Shown: positions 19,460-28,614, counted from the first letter of the stretch. The stretch is 64,000 nucleotides of DNA from Paraburkholderia polaris (GCF_012927345.1 NZ_JABBGJ010000016.1:62001-126000), one strand, 5' to 3'. Notes: a model not told the origin generated them from the letters alone. Program-made: numbers and translations.

Positions 19460-20518
19460 CTATTGCGCGGGAAATACGCGCAACGCGCGCGGCACGGCCG
19501 TCACACCATCGCCAACCGCCAGTTGCAGATCGCGCCACGATTCGCGGTCGAGTTCCGCCTCGAGCACGTTACCCTCACGGCCCGCCAGTTCCACACGCAC
19601 CGAGCCGCCGAGCGTCACCACGCGCCGCACGTCGACCACAATGCCTTCGCGGTGGCCAGACGCTTGCGGATACAACTGCAGATCGTGCGGCCGCACATAG
19701 GCGAACGCCGGCCCGCTGAAACCGGCCGTGATCGCGACCGGCAACGCCGCGCCGTCGACCACGAAGCCGCTCGCATCCACGTTGCCATGCAGACGGTTCG
19801 CCGCGCCGAGAAACTCGTAGACGAACGAGGTTTGCGGATGGTCGTACACGTCCTGCGGACTGCCCACCTGCTCCACATGCCCACGATTCAACACGACGAT
19901 CCGATCGGCCACTTCAAGCGCTTCTTCCTGATCGTGCGTAACAAAAATCGTCGAGATATGCAGATCGTCATGCAAACGACGCAGCCAGCTGCGCAACTCC
20001 TTGCGCACCTTCGCGTCCAGCGCGCCGAACGGTTCGTCGAGCAGCAGGACCTTCGGCTCGACAGCCAGCGCGCGCGCCAAAGCAATCCGCTGCCGCTGAC
20101 CACCCGACAGTTCCGACGGATAGCGTTGCGCGAGCCAGTCGAGTTGCACGAGCTTCAGCAGTTCATGGACCTTCTCGCGAATCACCGCTTCCGAAGGCCG
20201 CTCCTTGCGTGGTTTCACACGCAAGCCGAACGCGACATTCTCGAACACCGTCATATGACGGAACAAAGCGTAATGCTGGAACACGAAACCCACTTCACGT
20301 TCACGCGCGCCGACCGTCGCGACGTCCTGGCCTTGCAGCACGACCTGGCCGCCGTCCGCGTATTCGAGGCCGGCGATCACGCGCAACAAGGTGGTCTTGC
20401 CACAACCCGACGGCCCGAGCAGCGCAACCAGTTCACCCGGCGGAAAGTCGAGCGAAACGTTATCGAGCGCGACGAAATCGCCGAAGCGCTTTTGCAGGTT
20501 ACGAACGGTGATACCCAT
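19460..20518 (-). CDS. cysA: Sulfate/thiosulfate ABC transporter ATP-binding protein
   Basis: 352 aa from ATG 20518 (MGITVRNLQKRFGDFVALDNVS). Walker A GPSGCGKTT, signature LSGGQRQRIALARAL and Walker B LLLDEPFGALD are intact, followed by a TOBE-like C-terminal domain. It powers sulfate import with CysT/CysW and Sbp. The frame runs upstream into cysW, but the conserved start coincides with the cysW stop (ATG/TAA overlap), a normal translational-coupling junction. Confidence 0.96.
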   Translation of the reverse strand: MGITVRNLQKRFGDFVALDNVSLDFPPGELVALLGPSGCGKTTLLRVIAGLEYADGGQVVLQGQDVATVGAREREVGFVFQHYALFRHMTVFENVAFGLRVKPRKERPSEAVIREKVHELLKLVQLDWLAQRYPSELSGGQRQRIALARALAVEPKVLLLDEPFGALDAKVRKELRSWLRRLHDDLHISTIFVTHDQEEALEVADRIVVLNRGHVEQVGSPQDVYDHPQTSFVYEFLGAANRLHGNVDASGFVVDGAALPVAITAGFSGPAFAYVRPHDLQLYPQASGHREGIVVDVRRVVTLGGSVRVELAGREGNVLEAELDRESWRDLQLAVGDGVTAVPRALRVFPAQ

Positions 20519-21543
20519 TACAGCTCTCCTTGCTTGAGCGGGTGTTGCTGCGACACATGCGTTGCATTGACAGACTGTGAGGTGAACTGTGAAGCGGGCG
20601 TCAGCGTGACAGGCCCAGCACACGCCGGCACATCGCGCGCGGCAGACAGTTCCGCCGACATATGGCGCTCGGCGAGCAGTTTCAGACCGAGCGTCACGAG
20701 GGCCAATAAGGCCAGCACCGACGCCACGGCGAACGCCGCCGAGAAGTTGTATTCGTTATAGAGAATTTCGACGTGCAGCGGCATCGTGTCGGTCTGGCCG
20801 CGAATGTGGCCGGACACCACCGACACCGCGCCGAACTCGCCCATCGCCCGCGCGTTACACAGAATCACGCCGTACAGCAGGCCCCATTTGACGTTCGGCA
20901 GCGTGACGCGCCGAAAGATCTGCCAACCCGACGCGCCGAGCACGTGCGCGGCTTCTTCTTCGTCGTTGCCTTGCGCCTGCATCAGCGGAATCAGTTCACG
21001 CGCGACGAACGGGAACGTGACGAAGATCGTCGCCAGCACGATGCCCGGCACCGCGAAGATGATCTGCACGTTGTGGTCCTGCAGCCACGGACCGAACCAG
21101 CCCTGCGCGCCGAACATCAGCACGTAGATCAAGCCGGAAATCACCGGCGAGACCGAGAACGGCAGATCGATCAACGTGGTCAGCAATGCCTTGCCGCGGA
21201 ACTCGAACTTGGCGATACACCATGACGCGGCGAGACCGAATACGAGATTCAGCGGCACCGCGATCGCGGCCGTAATCACGGTGAGCTTGATTGCCGACAA
21301 CGCATCAGGATCGGCAAGCGACTCCAGATAGAAGCCGATGCCCTTCGCCAAGGCCTGATAGAACACGGCGACGAGCGGCACGACGAGGAACAGCGCGAGA
21401 AACAGCAACGCGACGCCAGTCAGAACCCAGCGCACGACGGGCGGTTCGGTGACCGGATCGGGCCGGCGCGCGGCGTTAAGCGGCGCGCGTGGGGCCACGG
21501 CGACCGCGGCAGCACCGGCACGCTTCACGGAATCGTGGCTCAT
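20518..21543 (-). CDS. cysW: Sulfate ABC transporter permease CysW
   Basis: 341 aa from ATG 21543. Six transmembrane helices are preceded by an Ala-rich cytoplasmic N-terminus. The family motif for the ATPase contact is EEAAHVLGASGWQIFRRVTLPNVKWGL. It pairs with CysT to form the membrane channel. The start overlaps the cysT stop by ATGA. The C-terminal extension after KLLAERH is longer than in E. coli CysW and low in complexity. Confidence 0.95.
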   Translation of the reverse strand: MSHDSVKRAGAAAVAVAPRAPLNAARRPDPVTEPPVVRWVLTGVALLFLALFLVVPLVAVFYQALAKGIGFYLESLADPDALSAIKLTVITAAIAVPLNLVFGLAASWCIAKFEFRGKALLTTLIDLPFSVSPVISGLIYVLMFGAQGWFGPWLQDHNVQIIFAVPGIVLATIFVTFPFVARELIPLMQAQGNDEEEAAHVLGASGWQIFRRVTLPNVKWGLLYGVILCNARAMGEFGAVSVVSGHIRGQTDTMPLHVEILYNEYNFSAAFAVASVLALLALVTLGLKLLAERHMSAELSAARDVPACAGPVTLTPASQFTSQSVNATHVSQQHPLKQGEL

Positions 21544-22442
21544 TGCGCACCCCCGCCGACACCGATCGCCGCGACGCTCGCAGCAGCAGGCGCAGGACCC
21601 GCTCCGCCACGACCCGTGCGACGCTGCAGATACCACTGCAGCGTATTGATCAACAACAGCATCAGGAACGACACCACCAGCATCACGACCGCGATGGCAG
21701 TGGCGCCGGCGTAGTCGTATTGTTCGAGCTTGGTAATGATCAGCAGCGACGTGATTTCCGATTTCATCGGCACGTTACCGGCGATGAAAATCACCGAGCC
21801 GTATTCGCCGAGCGCCCGCGCGAACGCCAGGGCGAAGCCTGTCAGCAAGGCCGGGAACACGGCCGGCAGCACCACGCGGCGAAATGTCAGCCAACGCGAC
21901 GCGCCGAGGCAGGCGGCCGCTTCTTCCTGTTCGCGCTCGAACTCTTCGAGCACCGGCTGCACGGTCCGCACGACGAACGGCAAGCCGATGAAGGTCAGCG
22001 CGACCAGCACACCGGCCGGCGTGAAGGCGATCTTGATGCCGAGCGGTTCGAGAAACTGTCCGATCCAGCCGTTGCCCGCATACACCGCCGCGAGCGAAAT
22101 ACCGGCCACGGACGTCGGCAAAGCAAACGGCAGATCGACCACCGCATCGACGATACGCTTGAACGGAAACGTATAACGCACCAGCACCCACGCGACCAGA
22201 AAACCGAACACCGCGTTGATCAGCGCGCCGCCGAGGGCCGAGAAAAACGTGAGGCGATACGACGCGAGCACGCGCGGCGAACTCACCGCGCGCACGAACT
22301 GAGCCCAGTCGAGCGTCGCGGTCTTAAGAAAGGTCGCCGCAAGCGGAATCAGCACCACGAGGCTCAGATAAGCCACCGTGATGCCGAGTGTCAGGCCAAA
22401 ACCGGGCAACGCGCTCGGTTTTCGGAAGGTCAACGTCGTCAT
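21540..22442 (-). CDS. cysT: Sulfate ABC transporter permease CysT (CysU)
   Basis: 300 aa from ATG 22442 (MTTLTFRKPSALPGFGLTLGITVAYLSLVVLIPL). Six transmembrane helices, with the EAA loop EEAAACLGASRWLTFRRVVLPAVFPAL. It forms the sulfate channel with CysW. It is separated from sbp by a strong hairpin, which is expected to reduce read-through from sbp. Confidence 0.95.
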   Translation of the reverse strand: MTTLTFRKPSALPGFGLTLGITVAYLSLVVLIPLAATFLKTATLDWAQFVRAVSSPRVLASYRLTFFSALGGALINAVFGFLVAWVLVRYTFPFKRIVDAVVDLPFALPTSVAGISLAAVYAGNGWIGQFLEPLGIKIAFTPAGVLVALTFIGLPFVVRTVQPVLEEFEREQEEAAACLGASRWLTFRRVVLPAVFPALLTGFALAFARALGEYGSVIFIAGNVPMKSEITSLLIITKLEQYDYAGATAIAVVMLVVSFLMLLLINTLQWYLQRRTGRGGAGPAPAAASVAAIGVGGGAQ

Positions 22443-22497
22443 GCTCAGTACTCTTTCAGGGTTGAGGCCGGCGGCTCTTTTTCCGGCCGCCTGGCTG

Positions 22498-22532
22498 GCC
22501 AAAAAGCGCGCCTCGCGGGCGCGCTTTTTGGC
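22498..22532 (-). terminator. Intra-operon hairpin between sbp and cysT
   Basis: Perfect 15-bp arms GCCAAAAAGCGCGCC and GGCGCGCTTTTTGGC around a 5-base loop. It has T-runs on both strands and lies in the 140-bp sbp-cysT gap. A partial terminator here would give more binding protein than membrane components. Confidence 0.88.
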
Positions 22533-22582
22533 GAGGTGTGACTAGCGTGTCTAACTACGCATCTCGTCCGGCTGAGTGCCCG

Positions 22583-23632
22583 TTACTGCGGCGAGTAAAT
22601 CGAATCGAACACGCCGCCGTCGGCAAAGTGCGTCTTCTGCGCGTTCGCCCAACCGCCGAACGAATCGTCCACCGTGTACAGCTTCAGCTTCGGAAACTTC
22701 GCGGTCAGCTCGGCCGGCACCTTGTTCGAACGCGGACGGTAGAAGTTTTTCGCCGCGATTTCCTGACCTTGCTCGCTGTACAGGAAGTTCAGATACGCTT
22801 CCGCCAGCTTGCGCGAGCCGTGCTTGTCGACCACTTTGTCCACCACCGCAACCGGCGGCTCGGCCAGAATGCTCACCGACGGCACGACGATTTCAAACTT
22901 GTCCGGACCGAATTCCTTCAGCGACAGGAACGCTTCGTTTTCCCACGCGATCAGCACGTCGCCGATCCCGCGTTGTACGAAGCTGGTGGTCGCGCCACGC
23001 GCGCCCGAATCCAGCACGCCGGCATTCTTATAAAGCTTGCCAACGAACTCCTTGGCCTTCTGATCGTTGCCGCCCGGCTGATGTTCGGCATAGGCCCATG
23101 CCGCCAGGTAGTTCCAGCGCGCGCCGCCCGAGGTCTTCGGATTCGGCGTGACGATCGACACACCCGGCTTGATCAGATCGTCCCAATCCTTGATGTGCTT
23201 CGGGTTGCCCTTGCGCACGAGAAACACGATCGTCGAGGTGTACGGCGAAGCGTTGTCCGGCAAACGCTTTTGCCAGCCTTTGTCGAGCAGACCCTTGTTA
23301 GCCAGCGCGTCGATGTCGTAGGCGAGAGCCAGCGTCACGACGTCCGCCTGCAAACCATCCAGCACCGAACGCGCTTGTGCACCCGAGCCGCCGTGCGACT
23401 GCTTGAAGGTGATCGCCTCGCCCGTTTTCGCCTTCCATTCCTTGCCGAATGCCTGGTTGACGTCCTGGTACAACTCGCGTGTCGGGTCGTACGACACGTT
23501 CAGCAGTGTCGTCTCGGCGGCATGTGCCTGCGCCATGACGCCGACCGCGGTGATCGTGCCGACTGCGCCGAATGCGAGCGCCGCGATGAGTTTTCTGGTC
23601 CTGCCTGCCAGCCCCGTGCCCTGATGGTTCAT
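22583..23632 (-). CDS. sbp: Periplasmic sulfate-binding protein
   Basis: 349 aa with a signal peptide (cleavage likely after AQAHA, near residue 38). The mature protein has the sulfate-binding family features SYDPTRELYQDVNQAF, FKQSHGGSGAQARSVLDG, PNPKTSGGARWNYLAAW and RGATTSFVQRGIGDVLIAWENEA. It captures sulfate (or thiosulfate) in the periplasm and delivers it to CysTWA. First gene of the operon; its promoter lies in the AT-rich gap shared with lexA. Confidence 0.95.
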   Translation of the reverse strand: MNHQGTGLAGRTRKLIAALAFGAVGTITAVGVMAQAHAAETTLLNVSYDPTRELYQDVNQAFGKEWKAKTGEAITFKQSHGGSGAQARSVLDGLQADVVTLALAYDIDALANKGLLDKGWQKRLPDNASPYTSTIVFLVRKGNPKHIKDWDDLIKPGVSIVTPNPKTSGGARWNYLAAWAYAEHQPGGNDQKAKEFVGKLYKNAGVLDSGARGATTSFVQRGIGDVLIAWENEAFLSLKEFGPDKFEIVVPSVSILAEPPVAVVDKVVDKHGSRKLAEAYLNFLYSEQGQEIAAKNFYRPRSNKVPAELTAKFPKLKLYTVDDSFGGWANAQKTHFADGGVFDSIYSPQ

Positions 23633-23724
23633 GCCAACTTTCTCCGCGTTGTGGTCCGCTGAAACAGCGTGTGGTGTTGTTTTGCGTCGCGGTCACGTGC
23701 ACATGAGCGCCAACTCGAAGGGCA

Positions 23725-23800
23725 GTCTATCGAAGAGCTTTCATCATTAAAAATAATGTTTCCTCATTCTTTAATACGCAAAAGTGGTAATGACGGCCGG
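23725..23800 (-). promoter_or_regulatory. AT-rich island upstream of sbp, candidate CysB-activated promoter
   Basis: This stretch is strikingly AT-rich for the region (for example CATTAAAAATAATGTTTCC), lies 90-170 bp before the sbp start, and faces sbp. CysB-type activators bind AT-rich, poorly conserved sites, so this is a plausible location. No definite -35/-10 pair could be assigned. Confidence 0.35.
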
Positions 23801-23904
23801 ATAAGGCGTTGCGACGCGAAAACAGGTGTTGGAACGTCCATTTGCGGCGCTGGAACGCCGCCCCAGGCCACGAACTTAAAGTAAAGCTTGAATTGCGCGG
23901 AATA

Positions 23905-23940
23905 CTGTATAAAAATACAGTCACCTGTTCATACATACAG
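23905..23940 (+). promoter_or_regulatory. Two tandem SOS (LexA) boxes
   Basis: Two perfect CTGT-N8-ACAG sites are present: CTGTATAAAAATACAG (23905-23920) and CTGTTCATACATACAG (23925-23940), starts 20 bp apart, i.e. on the same helical face. The first overlaps a TATAAA-like -10 element and the second ends 7 bases before the lexA start codon. This indicates LexA autoregulation. Confidence 0.93.
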
Positions 23941-23947
23941 TGGCGCC

Positions 23948-24598
23948 ATGACCAAACTCACCGCACGACAGCAGCAGGTTTTCGATCTGATCCGCCGGGC
24001 CATCGAACGCACCGGCTTTCCGCCCACCCGCGCGGAGATCGCCGCCGAGCTGGGTTTCAGTTCGGCCAACTCGGCAGAAGAACATTTGCGGGCGCTGGCT
24101 CGCAAAGGTGTGATCGAACTCGCGGCCGGTGCATCCCGCGGCATTCGCCTGCTGACGGGTCCGGAAGATTCGCCGTACCAGTTCACGCTGCCGCATGCCA
24201 GCATCATGCAACTGTCGCTGCCGCTGATCGGCCGCGTTGCAGCGGGTAGCCCGATCCTCGCGCAGGAACATATCTCGCAGCACTACGCGTGCGACCCGGC
24301 GCTGTTCTCGAGCAAGCCGGACTACCTGCTGAAGGTGCGCGGGCTGTCCATGCGCGACGCGGGCATCTTCGACGGCGACCTGCTCGCGGTGCAGAAGAAA
24401 AGTGAAGCCAAAGACGGCCAGATCATCATCGCGCGCCTTGGCGACGACGTGACGGTCAAGCGCCTGAAGCGCCGGCCCAACGGTATCGAGCTGATCGCCG
24501 AGAACCCCGATTACGACAACATCTTCGTTGAAACCGGCAGTGCGGAGTTCGCGCTCGAGGGTATCGCCGTCGGGCTAATCCGCCCGGGCGAGTTCTAA
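23948..24598 (+). CDS. lexA: SOS-response repressor LexA
   Basis: 216 aa from ATG 23948 (MTKLTARQQQVFDLIRRAIERTGFPPTRAEIAAELGF). An N-terminal winged helix is followed by the cleavage region and a C-terminal S24 peptidase-like domain with the nucleophile Ser in LKVRGLSMRDAGI. The general-base Lys lies in VTVKRLKRR. RecA filaments trigger self-cleavage and derepression of SOS genes. Two LexA boxes lie directly upstream. The 20 extra in-frame codons before ATG 23948 overlap the operators and are not translated in the usual protein. Confidence 0.97.
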   Translation: MTKLTARQQQVFDLIRRAIERTGFPPTRAEIAAELGFSSANSAEEHLRALARKGVIELAAGASRGIRLLTGPEDSPYQFTLPHASIMQLSLPLIGRVAAGSPILAQEHISQHYACDPALFSSKPDYLLKVRGLSMRDAGIFDGDLLAVQKKSEAKDGQIIIARLGDDVTVKRLKRRPNGIELIAENPDYDNIFVETGSAEFALEGIAVGLIRPGEF

Positions 24599-24656
24599 CC
24601 ACCCGCTTGTCCGCCAACCCAAAGCTGCCCCAACGTTGAATCGCCTGGAGAGACTC

Positions 24657-25001
24657 ATGGAACGCCTTGCCCGCCTGCTGCCTTTTCGCCAGTTCGGTCG
24701 TTTGCGCCATCTGCGCAAGCTGGTGCCCTGCTCACTGATCGAGGCGTCCCCGGCCATGACTCCATCGCTATTCGACGCGCCCGCCGCCGTATCGGGGTTG
24801 CCGTCTTCGCTGCCAGCTTTTGCTCGCGTGTCGTTGAATTCCGGGCTGAATACGGCTGAACCTGCGCGTCGTGCGCCGGTGCGCGTCTATCACGGGTCGT
24901 CGCGGCTGATCATGGTCGGCACAGTAGACGCCGTGTGCCGCATGATCGATCGTTGCATCGCCGAAGAAGCCAACGTGCACGGCGCGGTGTTCGAGTCATA
25001 A
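24657..25001 (+). CDS. Hypothetical protein downstream of lexA
   Basis: 114 aa from ATG 24657, preceded by a good ribosome-binding site (CTGGAGAG). No family is recognised. The N-terminus is Arg/Leu-rich and amphipathic (MERLARLLPFRQFGRLRHLRKL) and the C-terminal half is compact (VRVYHGSSRLIMVGTVDAVCRMIDRCIAEE). It starts 58 bp after lexA with no obvious terminator between, so it may be SOS co-regulated, for example as a small inhibitor like SulA, but nothing in the sequence proves this. Confidence 0.6.
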   Translation: MERLARLLPFRQFGRLRHLRKLVPCSLIEASPAMTPSLFDAPAAVSGLPSSLPAFARVSLNSGLNTAEPARRAPVRVYHGSSRLIMVGTVDAVCRMIDRCIAEEANVHGAVFES

Positions 25002-25198
25002 GCTAGACTGCGCGTGCGCTGCACTCCGCGGTTGTGGTGCGGCGTGCGCCGGGCGGTGTGCAACTGGCGACGCCCGACGTGCGACGCCCGACGTAAAGTC
25101 TTTGGCCGCCTACTCCTTCTCGGATTTCGCATCGCCTGGGATCGTTTTCACGTGGCCGTGGTCCACGTTAGATCACACCTGATGGAGAGTCCCACCCG

Positions 25199-25846
25199 AT
25201 GGCAGTTTCAACTCGCACGAAGCGCAGCGCCACCCGGCCGCTGATCGTCACTTTAATTGTGATTGCGGTGATCGCCGCGTTGGGGTTCGGTTACGCGTCG
25301 CCCTACATGGCGCTGAATAATCTCAAACGTGCGGCGGATGCGCGTGATACCCAAACCGTCAACGAGTACGTCGACTTTCCCGCGTTGCGCGAAAGCCTGA
25401 AGCAGCAGGTCACCGGCGTGTTAACACGTCGGCTCGACGCGCATGGCAACGGCAATCCGTTCGCGGCGATTGGTGCAATGATCGGCGTGGCCTTGATTGG
25501 TCCGCTGGTCGACGCTTATGCGACACCCGACGGTGTTGCGGCATTGCTGAACGGCATGCCGCCGCGCGGCAACCCGGGCGAACGGCCGCCTGTTCCGCCT
25601 GCCCCAGCGGCGCCTGCACCGGCAGAACCCGCACCCTCTGTTGCCGGCAATACGGCTAACGGCCCAGCTAATAGCGTGAACAGTGCAACGCCACCGCAAC
25701 CGCCCCAAACCACTGCGGGCTATCGCGGCCTCAATGAGTTTGTCGTCACCTATCAGCATGGTGCGGGTGACGCGCGCTACTCGGCGATCTTGCGGCGCGA
25801 AGGTTTGTTCACATGGAAGCTTGCCGCGGTCAATCTGAACGAGTGA
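25199..25846 (+). CDS. DUF2939 domain-containing membrane-anchored protein
   Basis: 215 aa. One N-terminal transmembrane helix (about 14-33), then the DUF2939 pattern YASPYMALNNLKRAADARDTQTVNEYVDFPALRESLKQQV. A Pro/Ala/Asn-rich linker (about 125-170) and a C-terminal beta-rich segment follow. Family members are inner-membrane-anchored periplasmic proteins of unknown role. The preceding 197 bp gap contains a short direct repeat (GCGACGCCCGACGT twice) and nothing else clear. Confidence 0.82.
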   Translation: MAVSTRTKRSATRPLIVTLIVIAVIAALGFGYASPYMALNNLKRAADARDTQTVNEYVDFPALRESLKQQVTGVLTRRLDAHGNGNPFAAIGAMIGVALIGPLVDAYATPDGVAALLNGMPPRGNPGERPPVPPAPAAPAPAEPAPSVAGNTANGPANSVNSATPPQPPQTTAGYRGLNEFVVTYQHGAGDARYSAILRREGLFTWKLAAVNLNE

Positions 25847-25979
25847 TCGTCTGGCGAGCATTATCGACTTGAGCGAATCACCGAATGGCTGATGCGGTCG
25901 CCCTGAACGAGCGACCGTTCGGCGCATGTGGCCCATTCAGCCTACTAAGCCCCGTCCACGCCTTCCACCCCGCCGTGCG

Positions 25980-26444
25980 TCAAGCCGCCGCTTGCTGCTG
26001 CTCCTGCGCGGAAGAACACGCCACCAGAATGCTGCACGAGACCCGATCGAGCAGCGGAGTATTCCCCGCGCCCATCCACCATCGTGACAGACCGGTGCGG
26101 CAACGGTGACCGACCACCACGAGATCGACTTGCAATTCGTTGGCGAGGTTGGCGATCTCGTCGATCGGATGGCCAAACGCAAAATGCCCTTGCGCGGTCA
26201 CGCCGCGTTCGGTGAGCCAGTCCACTCCTTCCTGCAGAATGTCGCGGGCTGTTTTTTCGAAGCTGCCACAGGCCACATCGGTCAGCAGGCCCGCGCTTTG
26301 CGCGATGCTCGATCGCATGTCAACCACTGACAGTAAGTGCGTTTCCGCCTTTAGATCCAACGCCAGGTCGGCGCCGCAACGCAACGCTTTGCGGCCTTCG
26401 CGCGAGCCGTCATAGCACAACAGAATTTTTTGGTAGCTCGCCAT
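25980..26444 (-). CDS. Universal stress protein, UspA family
   Basis: 154 aa with the Usp fold: YQKILLCYDGSREGRKAL at the start and VDLVVVGHRCRTGLSRWWMGAGNTPLLDRVSCSILV at the end. The C-terminal part contains a degenerate GxxxxG nucleotide loop, so ATP binding is possible but uncertain. Monocistronic. Usp proteins support survival in starvation and stress; the exact action is unknown. Confidence 0.9.
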   Translation of the reverse strand: MASYQKILLCYDGSREGRKALRCGADLALDLKAETHLLSVVDMRSSIAQSAGLLTDVACGSFEKTARDILQEGVDWLTERGVTAQGHFAFGHPIDEIANLANELQVDLVVVGHRCRTGLSRWWMGAGNTPLLDRVSCSILVACSSAQEQQQAAA

Positions 26445-26709
26445 GATTTTTCTCCCATCCCGCGAGGAACGCGGTCTGAATGAATCATGGTGCGCCGCAA
26501 TTCAGGTTGCAAGGGATGGAAAACGCTAAGTGCGCCCTAAACCGGTGCGTGCTGGATTCAAGCGGGGTTCCGGTCACCCGTGAACCTATGCGGCAGCGCA
26601 AGAAATGCCGTTCGGCACATCCGGCGGCGATCAACACCTCGCTGCCGATGCCATAGAATGAGCGGCCTTACCGGCCATTTACGTCTTTTCCCGGAGCCTC
26701 GATCGATCC

Positions 26710-27624
26710 ATGTCTGAAGCCGCCATTGAATTCCACCAGGTTAAAAAAAGTTACGGCGAAAAGACGGTCGTCGACGGACTGTCGTTTCATGTCAACGTCG
26801 GCGAATGTTTCGGCCTGCTCGGCCCAAACGGCGCAGGCAAGACCACCACCTTGCGCATGCTGCTCGGCATCGCCGCCCCGGACGCCGGCACGATCCGCCT
26901 GTGCGGCGAGCCGATTCCCGGCCGCGCGCGCGTGGCGCGAGCGCGCGTCGGCGTCGTGCCGCAGTTCGACAATCTCGATCCCGATTTCACGGTCCGCGAA
27001 AACCTGCTGGTGTTCGGGCGCTACTTCGGTCTGAGCGCCGCGCAATGTCGCGCGATGGTGCCGTCGTTGCTTGAATTTGCGCGCCTCGAGAGCAAGGCGG
27101 ATGCTCGCGTGAGCGAACTGTCGGGTGGCATGAAGCGGCGCCTCACGCTGGCTCGCGCACTCGTCAACGATCCCGACGTGCTGATCATGGATGAGCCGAC
27201 CACCGGTCTCGATCCTCAAGCGCGCCATCTGATCTGGGAGCGGCTGCGCTCGCTGCTCGCGCGCGGCAAGACCATTCTGCTGACCACACACTTCATGGAA
27301 GAAGCCGAACGGCTGTGCCACCGCCTGTGCGTGATCGAGGAAGGACGCAAGATCGCCGAAGGTGCGCCGCGCGAGTTGATCGCATCCGAGATCGGCTGCG
27401 ATGTGATCGAAATCTTTGGACCCGATCCGGTTGCGTTGCGTGATGAATTGGCGCCGCTTGTCGAGCGCACCGAGATTAGCGGCGAGACGCTCTTCTGCTA
27501 TGTGAACGACGCCCAGCCGGTGCATGCCCGGCTCAAGCAACGCGCCGATCTGCGCTATCTGCATCGCCCGGCGAATCTGGAAGATGTGTTCCTTCGTCTG
27601 ACCGGGCGCGAGATGCAGGACTGA
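26710..27624 (+). CDS. nodI: ABC-2 exporter ATP-binding protein, NodI-like
   Basis: 304 aa. Walker A GPNGAGKTTTLRMLLG, signature ELSGGMKRRLTLARALVNDP and Walker B VLIMDEPTTGLDPQARH match NodI. The partner permease follows 64 bp later. In rhizobia NodIJ export lipochitooligosaccharides; homologs are common in non-nodulating Burkholderiaceae, where the substrate is unknown. No nodABC genes are present here, so the symbol denotes sequence type, not Nod factor export. Confidence 0.88.
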   Translation: MSEAAIEFHQVKKSYGEKTVVDGLSFHVNVGECFGLLGPNGAGKTTTLRMLLGIAAPDAGTIRLCGEPIPGRARVARARVGVVPQFDNLDPDFTVRENLLVFGRYFGLSAAQCRAMVPSLLEFARLESKADARVSELSGGMKRRLTLARALVNDPDVLIMDEPTTGLDPQARHLIWERLRSLLARGKTILLTTHFMEEAERLCHRLCVIEEGRKIAEGAPRELIASEIGCDVIEIFGPDPVALRDELAPLVERTEISGETLFCYVNDAQPVHARLKQRADLRYLHRPANLEDVFLRLTGREMQD

Positions 27625-27688
27625 CGCGAATCGACATCGGCTCGGTCGCAACCCTCTACAGCTATAACGACACGGCAAGAGACACGCA

Positions 27689-28516
27689 ATGGACGCACGC
27701 ACTTACGAACCCCACGGCGAGATACCGCCGAAGCAGGAAACTTTCGCCGCTTTCCCCGCCAACGCCGTCAACTGGATGGCGGTGTGGCGCCGCAACTATC
27801 TGGTCTGGAAGAAGCTCGCGATTGCCTCGATGTTCGGCAATCTCGCCGATCCGATGATCTATCTGTTCGGCCTGGGCTTCGGGCTTGGACTGATGGTCGG
27901 GCATGTCGACGGCGTGTCGTATATCGCGTTTCTCGCTGCGGGCACGGTGGCATCGAGCGTGATGATGTCGGCCAGTTTCGAGTCGATGTATTCGGGTTTT
28001 TCGCGCATGCACGTACAGCGCACGTGGGAGGCGATCATGCACACGCCGCTGACGCTCGGCGACATCGTGCTCGGCGAGGTGATGTGGGCAGGCAGCAAGT
28101 CAATGCTATCGGGCGCGGCGATCATGCTGGTCGCGGGGGGCCTGGGCTACGCGAGTTTTCCGTCGATGCTGCTGGCGTTGCCCGTGATCGTGCTGACGGG
28201 GCTCGCATTCGCGAGTGTCGCGATGGTGGTCACCGCGCTCGCTCCGTCGTATGACTTCTTTATGTTTTACCAGACGTTGGTGTTGACGCCGATGTTGCTG
28301 CTGTCCGGTGTGTTCTTTCCTGTTTCACAATTGCCTGCCGCGGCGCGGGTCGTGACTGAACTTTTGCCTTTGGCGCACGCTGTCGATCTGATCCGGCCGG
28401 CTATGCTTGGGCGGCCTGTCGACGGGGCTGTGTTGCACGTTGCCGTGCTGGTGGCTTATGCGGTGGGTGGGTTTGTTGTTTCGGCGGTTTTGTTTCGACG
28501 CAGGATGATGAAATAG
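27689..28516 (+). CDS. nodJ: ABC-2 exporter permease, NodJ-like
   Basis: 275 aa ABC-2 type membrane protein with about six transmembrane helices. The signature region reads YQTLVLTPMLLLSGVFFPVSQLPA and the N-terminal part has WMAVWRRNYLVWKKLAIASMFGNLADPMIYLFGLG, closely resembling NodJ. It forms a two-component exporter with the ATPase encoded just upstream. Substrate unknown. Confidence 0.88.
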   Translation: MDARTYEPHGEIPPKQETFAAFPANAVNWMAVWRRNYLVWKKLAIASMFGNLADPMIYLFGLGFGLGLMVGHVDGVSYIAFLAAGTVASSVMMSASFESMYSGFSRMHVQRTWEAIMHTPLTLGDIVLGEVMWAGSKSMLSGAAIMLVAGGLGYASFPSMLLALPVIVLTGLAFASVAMVVTALAPSYDFFMFYQTLVLTPMLLLSGVFFPVSQLPAAARVVTELLPLAHAVDLIRPAMLGRPVDGAVLHVAVLVAYAVGGFVVSAVLFRRRMMK

Positions 28517-28614
28517 GGTTGGGGGCCTCTGGCCAGGTTTTTTTTGCGTGGCGAATGGATGGGTTTTTGCGCGAAGCCCCAAACCCCTTCATCCGCTGCG
28601 CGCAAAACCCTTAC

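Noticed and set aside
19397..20761. 454-codon plus-strand frame across cysA
   Set aside because: Antisense shadow of a confidently identified ABC ATPase.
26710..28516. Nod factor export locus
   Set aside because: No nodulation biosynthesis genes or nod-box-like sequence nearby; the NodIJ label reflects family only.
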